Part shown: positions 8,340-17,343 of the stretch, piece after piece
How the letters are laid out: the number at the start of each line of letters is the position of its first letter
How positions within the stretch are numbered: position 1 is the first letter of the stretch
NCBI RefSeq assembly: GCF_011420305.2
Contig: NZ_CP061769.1
Coordinates: 2,343,001-2,407,000 of the forward strand
Length of the DNA stretch: 64,000 nucleotides
Direction: 5' to 3'
DNA from: Nocardioides ochotonae
GTDB taxonomy: Bacteria; Actinomycetota; Actinomycetes; Propionibacteriales; Nocardioidaceae
Made by a program: the position numbers and the translations under genes
The notes under the pieces: generated by a model
The model's database searches: none
Told to the model about the DNA's origin: nothing
The model's input: only the letters and a program-made list of their open reading frames with translations

Positions 8340-9530
8340 TCAGCTCCCCCGGACCCGTAGCTCAGTGAGCAGCTGACCTGCAAGGTCCCCGGCTTGCGAG
8401 ATGTCCGATGTCTGCCCCTGCAACGCGGTCAGGTGGACTTCGATGAGACGCCCGAGGTTGATTGCCGCCTCCTGCGCCGCCGCGGAAGCCTGACCCTGCG
8501 CCTGCACGCCACTTGCGATCAGTTGCTCAGAGCTTCTCTGCGCGGCCTCGAGGCGCTGCACGCCTTCAGCCAGGCCGGTCACCGCCTGCCTCACACCACC
8601 CGTCAAGGTCGACGCTGCGTTCTCGCTGCTGCTCGCCAAGGTGCTGGTGCTGGCAGCAATGCCTTCCTGGAACGCGGACAGAGCGCCTCGCACCGTCCCG
8701 TCGAACTCGTGCGTGCTCTGCAGGACCTTCTCCTGCAACCCGGAGACGGAGCCAGCGGACTCCGCGAGCACATTGCTCACCTGGTTCGCGGACTGCAGGA
8801 GCGGGCTCAGCTCGGTGAGGATCTTGGTGGCGGCGCCCTCGAGCTGCCCCACGGCCGCAGACGTGGCGTCGCGCAGCATCTGCACGCCTTCGCGACTGGC
8901 AGCGTGGGCCTCGTTGAGCTCGGCCACCGATCGCTTGAGAGCCGCCTCCAAGAAGCGCGGATCGTCAGTTCGTCGCTCGTTCAGGAAACGTTGAGCGCTG
9001 CCGAGAGCAGCCGCGAGATCGCGACGTGCCTCGCCACCGGAGGTCTCTTCCTTGAAGATGTAGCGGTCGGACACCCAACGGTTCAGCACCACCAGAAGCA
9101 CAGCGAGCGCCACCAGCCCGAAGGACACCATCGCGGTCGTTCCAAAGTCGTGCCGCCCAGCCAACCGCCCGTCGAAACCAGTGGTCCACATACCGAGGAA
9201 CGTGCGCCCCTGCTCATCACCCGATCGAATGAGGTCTCGATAGGCGCCCGAAGCCTCGTAAATGCTCCACCACGTCCACGCCACCGGGAGGAACACCGAG
9301 GCTCCGGCGGAAACACCGAGTACCCGCTCGAGCCAGTGCTGCTTGCTGACATTGATGCTGGCCTCGGGAGGGAAAGCACCAATCAGATCGATTCCGGTCC
9401 AGGTGCCATCGCCTTGGTCGCGAACAGCGGCCGCGAGGGACCGCAGGTCCTCGGCACGTGTGTCGAATCTCGGATCAGCAGCCAGCCTCTCGAGCTTGTC
9501 GGCGCACACTGTGCGTTCGTCGGACACCAT
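8340..9530 (-). CDS. Two-TM protein with long cytoplasmic coiled-coil tail (MotA/ZorA-like layout)
   Basis: A helical N-terminus is followed by membrane segments at about 70-92 and 131-151. A 235-residue Ala/Ser/Gln-rich coiled coil of the chemoreceptor-tail type runs to the C-terminus. This pairs naturally with the following Asp-helix protein: ion-channel pairs such as ZorAB join a multi-TM subunit with a long tail to a one-TM subunit. Only two TMs are visible, fewer than in MotA/ZorA, so this is analogy. AGGAGG lies 2 nt before the ATG at 9530 and 5 nt before a GTG at 9527; a GTG at 9566 is also possible. Confidence 0.5.
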   Translation of the reverse strand: MVSDERTVCADKLERLAADPRFDTRAEDLRSLAAAVRDQGDGTWTGIDLIGAFPPEASINVSKQHWLERVLGVSAGASVFLPVAWTWWSIYEASGAYRDLIRSGDEQGRTFLGMWTTGFDGRLAGRHDFGTTAMVSFGLVALAVLLVVLNRWVSDRYIFKEETSGGEARRDLAAALGSAQRFLNERRTDDPRFLEAALKRSVAELNEAHAASREGVQMLRDATSAAVGQLEGAATKILTELSPLLQSANQVSNVLAESAGSVSGLQEKVLQSTHEFDGTVRGALSAFQEGIAASTSTLASSSENAASTLTGGVRQAVTGLAEGVQRLEAAQRSSEQLIASGVQAQGQASAAAQEAAINLGRLIEVHLTALQGQTSDISQAGDLAGQLLTELRVRGS

Positions 9531-9662
9531 TTCCTCCTGGACTTGTTTGCTCGATAGGTCCGACACCGGCGCTCCTGGGCGTAAACTTCACGACTGGCGC
9601 CAGCCGGACCAGTCCACGGTATGGGCCACGCCGAACTCGCGCGGCCATTCGCAACAACTGAG

Positions 9663-10547
9663 GTGATCGTCATTCCGCACTCCCGACAGGGAATCGGTTT
9701 TCGAGTGGCCAGCATCACTGCTCTGCTCGTGCTAACGGCTCATACGGCCCTCGCAGCTCTTCCCTCAAGCGATCACGAGACCGGGCATACGACGTCGACA
9801 CGCCCGCCTGCGCCGGCCCCAGTCCCGACGGCGCCCGCACCTTCGACGGCAACCGGGCCGACCACCTCATCCAGCCCGAGCGCCGGACCCGCCTCATCCT
9901 CCACGAGCGCGGGCACGCCACGCTCCCAGGCGCCCACAACCGACCGTGCCACCCTGCTGGCCCTCCTTCGGCAGGTCGATGTCGTCGACATCCGGCCCCA
10001 GGCTCCCGGGTACGACCGGAGCTGTTCTCCCGGCGCCTCCTGCGTGTTCGGCACCGAATGGAACGACGCGACCGACGCCCCCATGAGCCGCAACGGTTGT
10101 GACACCCGTAATGACGTGCTGGCGCGTGACCTCACGCGGCTCGTGATCGACCCCGGCACGCATGACTGCGTCGTTCGTCGTGGAGTGCTCCGGGACCCCT
10201 ACACCGGGCGTACCACCGCCTTCGAAAGGGGCTACTACACCAGCGCAGAGGTTCAGATCGATCACCTCATACCCCTAGCTGCTGCCTGGGACCTGGGCGC
10301 ATCGACCTGGCCGCAGTCTCGTCGCGAGACGTTCGCGAATGACGTCGAGCATGAACTCCTCGCCGTCGACGGTGCCGCCAACCAGGCCAAAAGTGACATG
10401 ACCCCCGGGGAGTGGTTACCCCCGAACCTCGCCTTCCACTGCGAGTACAGCATTCGCTATACGCGCGCAAGCGTCTACTGGCAGCTTCCGATCACCACAG
10501 CTGATAGGGCTGCAATGGAAGAGGTCGCGCGCTCCTCGTGCGAGTGA
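9663..10547 (+). CDS. Secreted HNH endonuclease family protein (DUF1524-like)
   Basis: This exported nuclease-like protein has a hydrophobic signal segment (VASITALLVLTAHTALAA), then a Pro/Thr/Ser-rich linker of ~60 residues. The C-terminal domain holds the HNH signature IDHLIPLAAAWDLGAS, followed by LLAVDGAANQAKSD and EWLPPN, as in secreted actinobacterial DUF1524 proteins. Cys pairs fit extracellular folding. The GTG at 9663 puts the hydrophobic core about 15 residues from the N-terminus; an ATG at 9621 is possible. It is the only plus-strand gene between 3.4 and 26.5 kb and divides two minus-strand modules, so its link to them is unclear. Confidence 0.8.
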   Translation: MIVIPHSRQGIGFRVASITALLVLTAHTALAALPSSDHETGHTTSTRPPAPAPVPTAPAPSTATGPTTSSSPSAGPASSSTSAGTPRSQAPTTDRATLLALLRQVDVVDIRPQAPGYDRSCSPGASCVFGTEWNDATDAPMSRNGCDTRNDVLARDLTRLVIDPGTHDCVVRRGVLRDPYTGRTTAFERGYYTSAEVQIDHLIPLAAAWDLGASTWPQSRRETFANDVEHELLAVDGAANQAKSDMTPGEWLPPNLAFHCEYSIRYTRASVYWQLPITTADRAAMEEVARSSCE

Positions 10548-10567
10548 TCGCGCCGGTCCGATGCGCT

Positions 10568-11104
10568 TCAGTCAGATCCCTTGAAGCGAGACCAGACGAA
10601 CTGAGCGATCACTCCATCGAACGGCGTCGGCTGAAGCGTCAACCGCCAGCGACCGTCCTGCCTCGCCAGTACACCCAGCGACACGCATTTCGCGATCCCG
10701 GGGCTCGCGATGGATGACGTGCGCACGGATTCTCCGGTCGCCGGATCCCACGCAGTGACGGTGATGTCCCGCACCTGGTTCAGAACGACGTTGGCCTGAC
10801 TCGCCGCGAGCACCAGCTCCAGACCGCAAATCCCGTCGGGTAGGTCTTCCAGCAGCACCTGCGCCTGCGCCAGGCTGCGGTCCCCGTCGGACGAGGCCGT
10901 GCGCAGAACGACAGCGTCGCCCATGAGATGCGGCTGCCCCGCCCAGACCACGTGGTCCTTCGCGGACACTCGCCTCTGATCGTCTCCGCACAGCACATAC
11001 AGGGATACGCCCTGCCCCGGACACGACCATTCCACGTCGATCACGACGGCGTTCCCCACCGGATCCAACAAGATCACGTCGGCATCTCCCCGAAGGCGAT
11101 TCAT
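10568..11104 (-). CDS. TerD-like (tellurium resistance/stress family) domain protein
   Basis: This 178-residue protein has the TerD-type beta-sandwich pattern: VSLYVLCGDDQRRVSAKDHV, then GQPHLMGDAVVLR, a paired-strand segment ICGLELVLAAS and a final FVWSRFKG. TerD proteins bind Ca2+ and recur in phage-defence and stress operons tied to membrane-associated complexes. The canonical acidic Ca2+ ligands are only partly kept. It is the last gene of the ten-gene operon and overlaps the GTPase gene by ATGA, which sets the start at 11104. Confidence 0.65.
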   Translation of the reverse strand: MNRLRGDADVILLDPVGNAVVIDVEWSCPGQGVSLYVLCGDDQRRVSAKDHVVWAGQPHLMGDAVVLRTASSDGDRSLAQAQVLLEDLPDGICGLELVLAASQANVVLNQVRDITVTAWDPATGESVRTSSIASPGIAKCVSLGVLARQDGRWRLTLQPTPFDGVIAQFVWSRFKGSD

Positions 11105-12219
11105 GAGAGCACCCACTTGATCGGGTCCAGGACCCGGAACGGCGCAATCCCGGAGCTGTTGAGGCGGGTACCGTCCGGCTGAGCCCCCAGAGCCGACAGA
11201 ACGAAGTAGCGATACTCGACATCGCCGTTCCTCAGCAGATTGACAAGCTTGGGCCCCACGAGGACCGTCAGGACGGACTCGACCTCGGCGTGTACCAAGT
11301 CCGCGTCCACGACATCGAACGACGCCGAGCTCATCGAGGGATCGCGCTGAAGCGGGGACCCGGCACGGAGCATGACGGGACGGAGCGGCGCACCCGGTAC
11401 GTCACGCACTTGCTGAAGAACATCTGCCTTGGACAGAGCCACCGCGAGCCGCAGGTCCGGTGGCACCGAGGCTCGCCCGTCATCGGTGAACAGATTCAAG
11501 AGCTGCCGCACCACCTCGACACCATCACCGCCGAGCTCGCCAGGTTGCAGCACTCCGCGCAGTGATTCGCGAAGGCCAGCGACCTTCAGCGGGTCAATGA
11601 GCGCAACAACCGCATCTGCCCGTCGAACGAAAGCAAGGGCGGGGCGCCGATTCGCCAGGTCCTCAAGATCTTCACCGGCGACATCCCTCACCACCAGGAT
11701 CAAGCGGCGACCGGTCTTGTCGAGGAACTGAAAGATCAACGGCCGGTGACCGTCAGGGTCCTTGGACATCTCCGCGGTCGCCTCGAGGATCACGCCCTCG
11801 ACGAACAAGGCTGCGCCGTAACGTGCCCAGTAGTGCTTCTCCGTCTCGCCGAGAAGATCGAGCGTCGAACGATGCGTCTCCTCCACCCAAAGCTCGAGCT
11901 GTTGACGCAGAACGCCCAGATAGATGCTCTTGCCGGCACTGCGAGCACCGGCCATGGCCACACAGACGACCTTGGTGTCGGGCGACAACCGCCACTCATG
12001 AGGCACAGCAGAGCGGCAGTGTGCGCATGCCTCGACACGCGAGGGCGTTCGGCACTGAGGGCAGTGACCCTCCTCAGCGCTGAACACCGGCTTGACCGGC
12101 ACGTCCCTACCGCCGTACTCGCTGTTGAGACTAGCCGTCGGATAAGCCTCGCAGGGTCCCTCGCACACGAGGGTTTCCACCTCTTCAGGCAGAACGCGGA
12201 AGCACGTGGGGCATTTCAT
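11101..12219 (-). CDS. Zinc-ribbon plus P-loop GTPase (TRAFAC-like, double-GTPase-2 type)
   Basis: This 372-residue protein has four Cys pairs for two zinc ribbons (CPTC at 3-6, CEGPC at 19-23, CPQC at 53-56, CAHC at 65-68). A P-loop GTPase domain follows: G1 GARSAGKS at about 91-98, G3 RDVAGED and a G4-like ALSKADVL. A GTPase of this type beside a GAP1-like gene matches gene sets predicted to be conflict or trafficking GTPase systems. The start at 12219 overlaps the VWA gene by ATGA and puts the first Cys pair at the N-terminus. The GTPase call is good; the exact subfamily is inferred. Confidence 0.7.
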   Translation of the reverse strand: MKCPTCFRVLPEEVETLVCEGPCEAYPTASLNSEYGGRDVPVKPVFSAEEGHCPQCRTPSRVEACAHCRSAVPHEWRLSPDTKVVCVAMAGARSAGKSIYLGVLRQQLELWVEETHRSTLDLLGETEKHYWARYGAALFVEGVILEATAEMSKDPDGHRPLIFQFLDKTGRRLILVVRDVAGEDLEDLANRRPALAFVRRADAVVALIDPLKVAGLRESLRGVLQPGELGGDGVEVVRQLLNLFTDDGRASVPPDLRLAVALSKADVLQQVRDVPGAPLRPVMLRAGSPLQRDPSMSSASFDVVDADLVHAEVESVLTVLVGPKLVNLLRNGDVEYRYFVLSALGAQPDGTRLNSSGIAPFRVLDPIKWVLS

Positions 12220-13265
12220 CGGCTCACACCTGTCAGCGCCCGGCACACCTGGGACCAGTCCCACTCGTGAGCGGCTTGGAGAGGCTGCACATACAGCTCC
12301 GCGAGGTGCGTCCCATGCGCCCGTTCGCCGCCGGAAGAGGCCAGGAGCCGCTCGCCGCCTTCCCGACTGACGAGTACCACCACGGCCTCGCCGGCGGCCT
12401 TCTCCAGCTCCTCCCCCATCTCACGCAGGTCAGAAGGAACAGAGTCGCCCAGGAACACCACAGTGCGGGCACCAGCTGCAATTGCTTGCGCTGCGGCAGG
12501 TGCAGCGAGGCACCAAGAGGCCGGTCGCCCCGGGTCAAGAGACTCCGCGACAGCTGCGGGATCCTTTCCGGCACGCACTGGAGAGAGCAGGCCGGTTGCG
12601 CCCAACCAGCTGGGCGTTAACCCCGTCTCCTCGGCCATCAAGCCCGCCAGCACCCGCGCCACTTCTGCCACTTCTGCGGCGTCCAACGCGTGCAAGAAGG
12701 ACGCCGACGAGTCGAGCACCAGCGCCCAGGTGCGACCTGATGCCGGCACATCTTCGCCCTGCCGCTCGGAACGCAGCACATATCGACCCGGAACGACCCA
12801 GGGCTGCTCGCGCTCGTCGAGGCGTACGACGTGCTTTGCCTCCATGAGGAAGTCAAACGGGGAAGACTCCGACATCCCTGCCTCGAGGATCCACCCGTTG
12901 CTGTCGCCGCTTGCGGAAGCGAGTTCGAATCGACGAAATCCGCCGATGTCGAGCCGAGCTACCTCGGCCGCGGTAGGAAGTGTCGACGAGCCACCATCGG
13001 TGACGACCTGGATCTCCAGACCGATGCGGGTGCCGGCGTGGAACTCACCGCCGGCCGCCGGAACCACCAACAAGGACACCGGCTCGCTCGTCGGTGTGAG
13101 GACAACGCTGTGCGCCGAATCCCGCACGTGGACCAGGTCATTGCCCTGCGCGCCCTGAGCGAGCAGGCGAGTGGACTGCACGTCACCGATGAGGCGGGCT
13201 CGCAAGTATCCGCCACTCAGGTTCGCCGAGCCTCCACTCGACGAAAGTTGAACCCTGGCGTTCAT
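12216..13265 (-). CDS. Protein with C-terminal VWA-like domain
   Basis: This 349-residue protein has an N-terminal ~170 residues that look beta-rich and match nothing recognised. The C-terminal half begins TWALVLDSSASF (DxSxS metal-ion-dependent adhesion site at 185-189). A VWA-like alternation of helices and strands follows, including TVVFLGDSVPSDL and EAVVVLVSREGG. VWA domains commonly scaffold AAA+ or GTPase partners, here presumably the GTPase encoded next. It is coupled by 4-nt overlaps on both sides and has no signal or TM, so it is cytoplasmic. Confidence 0.6.
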   Translation of the reverse strand: MNARVQLSSSGGSANLSGGYLRARLIGDVQSTRLLAQGAQGNDLVHVRDSAHSVVLTPTSEPVSLLVVPAAGGEFHAGTRIGLEIQVVTDGGSSTLPTAAEVARLDIGGFRRFELASASGDSNGWILEAGMSESSPFDFLMEAKHVVRLDEREQPWVVPGRYVLRSERQGEDVPASGRTWALVLDSSASFLHALDAAEVAEVARVLAGLMAEETGLTPSWLGATGLLSPVRAGKDPAAVAESLDPGRPASWCLAAPAAAQAIAAGARTVVFLGDSVPSDLREMGEELEKAAGEAVVVLVSREGGERLLASSGGERAHGTHLAELYVQPLQAAHEWDWSQVCRALTGVSR

Positions 13266-14728
13266 GCCTCCTCCTTTCCATTGCTCTCACGGACAGCTGG
13301 CTCTCTTGACAGCTCAGAATGCGGTTTCGGGGATCGAGCCTCCTCCGAAGCGAGGCTTCCCGTTTCCTGCGCGAGCAAGTGGCGCAGTCGGGACCCTGTC
13401 GCTGCGCCCGCCGCCAGTCCTTGGACCAGGCCCTCGCCCGGCGCGTCGGACGGCGCAGCCAATCCGAGGGCCACGCGCACCGCTGAGACGAGCCTCGTCG
13501 ACTCGGACTCGTCCGAGTCAGAGGCGACGGCAAGAATGGCCTCCAGGGCCTGCACGACAGATTGGTCCCCAGAACCTCCGTCGCACGCTGAGCACGACGC
13601 TTCTTCACCCGAGTACGCGCTCAAGACTTCTTCGCTCTCCGTGAGTCCGAGCAGGGCTCGCAAGCGTGGATCTCGAAGGCCGTCCCACGGCCGGGTACGT
13701 GCCCATTCGGCGCACATGTCGTCACGTTCGGGATATGCCTCCCCCAGATGGCCGAGGACGGCAAGCGCCAGGGGCCACGACGGGCTCAGCAGATCCTCGG
13801 GCCGCAGGTCTGCACAGACCTCATCCATCGCGCCTGCGATCAAGGCGGCTGTGTCCAGGTCCATCTCCGACACCGTGTAGAAGGCGTCCTGCCAGAGATG
13901 ATCGACGTCCCACTTCTGCCCGCCCAGCTCCCAGGCTGTCTCGGCAACCTCCTCGGGCACCCAGGCGAGGTCGAATACCAGCGCGTGCGTTTCGCGGGCG
14001 GCCACCAGTGCCAGCGCGTCCTCACGGTGCTTCGACGGCAAACCCACCACCATGAACGGAGAACCAAGCGTGGGGATGGCTCGCACCCCCAGGTGGGTTG
14101 TAAAGGGAATCGTGCAGCTGACCACCCCTGAGGTCATCCACGAGATCCGTTCGAGAGCGTCCACGACCTCGTGCGTCGACCCCAGAAGCAGGAGCGGACG
14201 ATCCTCCTGGAAGCAGTACGACACGGCGGCCAACAAGGCTTCAGTCCTGGGACCGTCGGCGAACGCGCGGGCCAAGACCTCGCGGTTGGGCCCACGGACG
14301 TCCGGGACATGGAACGCACCCAGCTTCGCCGCGTCGACCTCGCGGTGACCGAAAGGCATCAACCAACTGGACGAGCGGACCAGAGTGATCGGCCGTAGCC
14401 CCCGGGCGGGGGTTTGGGTCCCCGCAGCGTGGGTGAAGACGTTCCCAGGGCGTCCTGTGACGTCATTTCCTGCCTGGCAGGCGTGCCACCAGCCAGCGCC
14501 CCTCATCGGGTCGTATCGGAACGAAAGCGTCCGTACCCGTGCGCGGACGAGCGCCTGCGGCGCGAAATCATCGAGGTCCTGGCCGCTGTCGAGTCGAGCG
14601 ACGACGCCCTGCTCCAAGAGTTCCCTCAGCGGTGAGGGCATACCGGGGTCGGCGTCCAGGACGCCCCACCCACCCGCGCCGTCGCCGCTTCGCCCCGACG
14701 AGGCGTAGCTCAGCTGATGCCACGTCAT
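13262..14728 (-). CDS. GTPase-associated protein 1 (GAP1-N2)-like protein
   Basis: This 488-residue protein opens TWHQLSYASSGRSGDGAGG, the start typical of GTPase-associated protein 1 N-terminal domains (GAP1-N2 type). The middle region has an alpha/beta pattern with strands such as DRPLLLLGSTHEV and SPFMVVGLPSK. The C-terminus is helical and acidic. Despite the name, GTPase-activating activity is not implied; the family is defined by linkage to bacterial conflict-system GTPases, and a GTPase gene lies two genes downstream here. Start: ATG at 14728, with AAGGGGGA before it and a 4-nt overlap with the preceding gene. Confidence 0.65.
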   Translation of the reverse strand: MTWHQLSYASSGRSGDGAGGWGVLDADPGMPSPLRELLEQGVVARLDSGQDLDDFAPQALVRARVRTLSFRYDPMRGAGWWHACQAGNDVTGRPGNVFTHAAGTQTPARGLRPITLVRSSSWLMPFGHREVDAAKLGAFHVPDVRGPNREVLARAFADGPRTEALLAAVSYCFQEDRPLLLLGSTHEVVDALERISWMTSGVVSCTIPFTTHLGVRAIPTLGSPFMVVGLPSKHREDALALVAARETHALVFDLAWVPEEVAETAWELGGQKWDVDHLWQDAFYTVSEMDLDTAALIAGAMDEVCADLRPEDLLSPSWPLALAVLGHLGEAYPERDDMCAEWARTRPWDGLRDPRLRALLGLTESEEVLSAYSGEEASCSACDGGSGDQSVVQALEAILAVASDSDESESTRLVSAVRVALGLAAPSDAPGEGLVQGLAAGAATGSRLRHLLAQETGSLASEEARSPKPHSELSREPAVRESNGKEEA

Positions 14729-16944
14729 CGCGAATCCCCCTTCAGTTGCGACACCTCTGGATCCAAGACGGCGTAGCGCGGCTGCTCGTCTGCGGAAACG
14801 TCCACGAAGAGCCGGAACCAGCCCTCCTCGTGAACCGCCGGAAGGTCCACAGACAGCGATGACGTCCGACCATCCGCGCGGAGCGTGCCGAGCTGCCAGC
14901 GACGTGACTCTCGGCCCGGTTCGGTGTCGTCGGCATGCAAGGGCAGGCGATGCTGCAGCGAGACCAGGACAACGGTCACTGCAGCCGCAGGCTCGCACAG
15001 CACCTCGATGCGTCGCCGAGAGGGGACGACTTCGTGTGTCTCCTTCCGCTGCCAGAAGTGGGAGCGTGCCGCTGGCGCAGGAGCGCTTCCGGCACCCAGC
15101 GAGTAGGAGACCCGGTGCAGCCCTGGATAGTCGAGAATCCTCGGGATCCCCCACTTCTGGGCACGCCCCTCGCTGACGAACGGGACCAGGGCAAGCTTGC
15201 ATCCCTCCGCTGGAAGGCCGGGCACCCGAAGGCCGCCGTATCGCTTGTGGCTACCCCGGTCTATGTCACCGATCTCCTGCCACCGGTGGGGATCTGTCTC
15301 CTCCTTGTGGCCCTGTTGCCGCAGGACGACCTTGCTTGCTCCATCGGGCCACGGGAAGGTGAGGTACTGCTCATCGACGCGCTCGTGCAGGACCGGCTGC
15401 GCGAGCATTCCAAGGCGTACGCAGACCTCGGAGGCGCCCACACGGTACGCACCATCGGCCGCTGACACGGCGACCAGGTGGACCCGAGACTCTGCATCCG
15501 GCCAGTCGAAATGGACCGTCCAGCGACCGTCCTCCATCACCGCGGGGGCGTTGACTCGCGTGGGCTCGCCCAAGCCCGCGCGCTCCAGGCCGGCGCGATC
15601 AAGCTGGTTGTCCCGAATCCCGTGACCGAGATCCTCCCGGGTGCAGTGGAGCTCGACCTTGGCCCCCGGGACATCGTCCCAGGACGCCTTGATGCGGCCT
15701 TCCGCCTCATCATGCTCGACATGCAGGCGCTGGACTGGCAATACCAGGACCTCCACGCTCGCCTCGGCCTCGAATGGCGCGCTGCGGTGCACGACACCAT
15801 CGAGCACGGAGACGGCGTAGAACCGATACACGTAGTCCCCGGGGGGAACATCGTGATCCTCGAATCCCGTCAGGTTCATTCCCTCGAGGTCGCCGCTGAT
15901 GAGGGCCATGTCGGAGACAACGTCCAAGCTCGGCGCATCGGCAGCGAGGAACCGATGCACCTCGACCCGATCAACGCTGGCGTCGACGGACCACGTCGCC
16001 GTCACATGCCTCGCCCGGACAGCCACACGCACATCCGCGACGGAGGCAACGAGCACGCCACGAGCCCACAGGCGGGGGCGCTCGGCGGCGGCGGCCTTGA
16101 CGTCACGCGCATGGTGAACCCACACGGCGTACTGGCGCCAACCGCTGGTCACTGGCACGAAGTCGGTGACCGAGCACCTCTCTCCTTGGCCGACCAGGCG
16201 ACCTTCGTACAGGAGCGGCAGCTGCATCCCCACACCGGCAAAGACCTTGAACCAAGCGAAGTCGCCTGGCGGAACACCTTGCCAAGTCAGCTCGGTGGCG
16301 CCGTCCACGCCAGGGGTGAAGCTCACTTGATGGGTCGCCTCATGCCGGTCGATCGACGGCGTCGCCGTGAACAGCTCGGCGGCTGCCCCCGGCGTCGGCC
16401 CCGGGACCAGCAGCCCGACGCCGAGCAGCTCCTGGATCTTGGGCTTGTGCTTGCGAGCGACGTTGGCAGGCATCTCCGCAAGAGCGGTTGAGTCGGCCAG
16501 GACGCGCACCACCCACGCGTCGTCGAGACGCTCGTTCCACGGACCGCGCTCGCGGGCCTGACGCACATACGCTCGGAGTTCTTCCCCGCGCGGGTCCGGA
16601 GCGGGCGGCTCGGGGACCCGTTCCTCATCACTCAAGGCGCGCGGCGAGACCGCGCCCTCGACAGATGCGTCAGCGTCCAGGGACGCGTCCGCCTCGGTCG
16701 GACCGATCGGTCCGACCGACTCTGCCGGCGTCGATGCATCCGCCGAAGAGCAGACCGCGACGAGGTCGGCGAAGAGCGGCAACAACGACATCGAGTCCTT
16801 GAGCACCAGTCGCGAGAGTGCTCCAGGCTCCGAGACGCCCAAGCGAGCACATGTCTCCACGTCCTGCAGGTCCGGACGGATGTCCTCCGGCAAGTTCTCC
16901 CACCAGCCACGGGCGCGAGCCCGCCTGACCTGCGATCCAGTCAC
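14725..16944 (-). CDS. Large cytoplasmic beta-repeat (fibronectin III-like) protein
   Basis: This protein of about 739 residues has an N-terminal helical segment (~1-60), then an acidic, probably disordered linker rich in Ala/Asp/Glu/Ser (~65-125). A long run of beta-sandwich repeats with FnIII-like patterns follows (TELTWQGVPPGDFAWFKVFA, VTATWSVDASVDRVEVHR, then GDYVYRFYAVSVLDG). No signal peptide or TM is present, which is unusual for FnIII repeats and points to an internal scaffold. GTG at 16944 overlaps the previous stop (GTGA), with GAGGA upstream. Function unknown; it is conserved context for the GTPase/GAP1 pair. Confidence 0.6.
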   Translation of the reverse strand: MTGSQVRRARARGWWENLPEDIRPDLQDVETCARLGVSEPGALSRLVLKDSMSLLPLFADLVAVCSSADASTPAESVGPIGPTEADASLDADASVEGAVSPRALSDEERVPEPPAPDPRGEELRAYVRQARERGPWNERLDDAWVVRVLADSTALAEMPANVARKHKPKIQELLGVGLLVPGPTPGAAAELFTATPSIDRHEATHQVSFTPGVDGATELTWQGVPPGDFAWFKVFAGVGMQLPLLYEGRLVGQGERCSVTDFVPVTSGWRQYAVWVHHARDVKAAAAERPRLWARGVLVASVADVRVAVRARHVTATWSVDASVDRVEVHRFLAADAPSLDVVSDMALISGDLEGMNLTGFEDHDVPPGDYVYRFYAVSVLDGVVHRSAPFEAEASVEVLVLPVQRLHVEHDEAEGRIKASWDDVPGAKVELHCTREDLGHGIRDNQLDRAGLERAGLGEPTRVNAPAVMEDGRWTVHFDWPDAESRVHLVAVSAADGAYRVGASEVCVRLGMLAQPVLHERVDEQYLTFPWPDGASKVVLRQQGHKEETDPHRWQEIGDIDRGSHKRYGGLRVPGLPAEGCKLALVPFVSEGRAQKWGIPRILDYPGLHRVSYSLGAGSAPAPAARSHFWQRKETHEVVPSRRRIEVLCEPAAAVTVVLVSLQHRLPLHADDTEPGRESRRWQLGTLRADGRTSSLSVDLPAVHEEGWFRLFVDVSADEQPRYAVLDPEVSQLKGDSR

Positions 16945-17342
16945 CAGCCATCCTCTGCGTCTAGTTCTCGGGCCAGTGGCTGCCCTGAATTCCATTCATG
17001 ATCAATTGTCGAAACGGGCGTCGCTGCGGGTCGTCGTGTCGGCCGGAGAGCCACCAACGAGACCACGAGCGCCGCCGAGGAACCTGCTGCCACATACCTC
17101 TCGGCAACGATCAGGACAACGGCTGACACGACCCATGCCCCGCCCAGCACGGGAAGCAGGTACTTCTCCCCACCGACCCCGTCCTGCGGTGCCCACCTGA
17201 CGGCGAAGAAGGTGAGGACTGCCGCTGTCATGAGAAGCGCCTCCTCGACCCCCGGAACCGGGTTTCGGGCATCGGCCAGCACCGCGGCACACAAGGCTCC
17301 CGTTCCCGCAGCGGCAACTGCGTTCGCCCACGCGATCGTCAT
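16941..17342 (-). CDS. Small polytopic membrane protein of the operon
   Basis: This 133-residue protein has about four hydrophobic segments (IAWANAVAAAGTGALCAAVL, ALLMTAAVLTFFAVRW, LLPVLGGAWVVSAVVLIV, then AGSSAALVVSLVAL). A ~30-residue acidic, charged C-terminal tail follows. Not recognised as a named family. It starts 1 nt after the preceding stop and overlaps the next gene by GTGA, so it is translated with them. A membrane-anchoring or channel part for the complex is an inference from context only. Confidence 0.6.
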   Translation of the reverse strand: MTIAWANAVAAAGTGALCAAVLADARNPVPGVEEALLMTAAVLTFFAVRWAPQDGVGGEKYLLPVLGGAWVVSAVVLIVAERYVAAGSSAALVVSLVALRPTRRPAATPVSTIDHEWNSGQPLARELDAEDGW

Positions 17343-17343
17343 C

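Noticed and set aside
6643..9530. Assignment as a Zorya system
   Set aside because: Only two TMs in the larger subunit, no OmpA-type domain in the smaller one, and no ZorC/D/E/F/G genes; kept as an analogy only.
11753..12264. Extension of the GTPase start to 12264
   Set aside because: The extra 15 residues lie inside the preceding gene, and the ATG at 12219 gives the ATGA coupling seen throughout the operon and places the first Cys pair normally.
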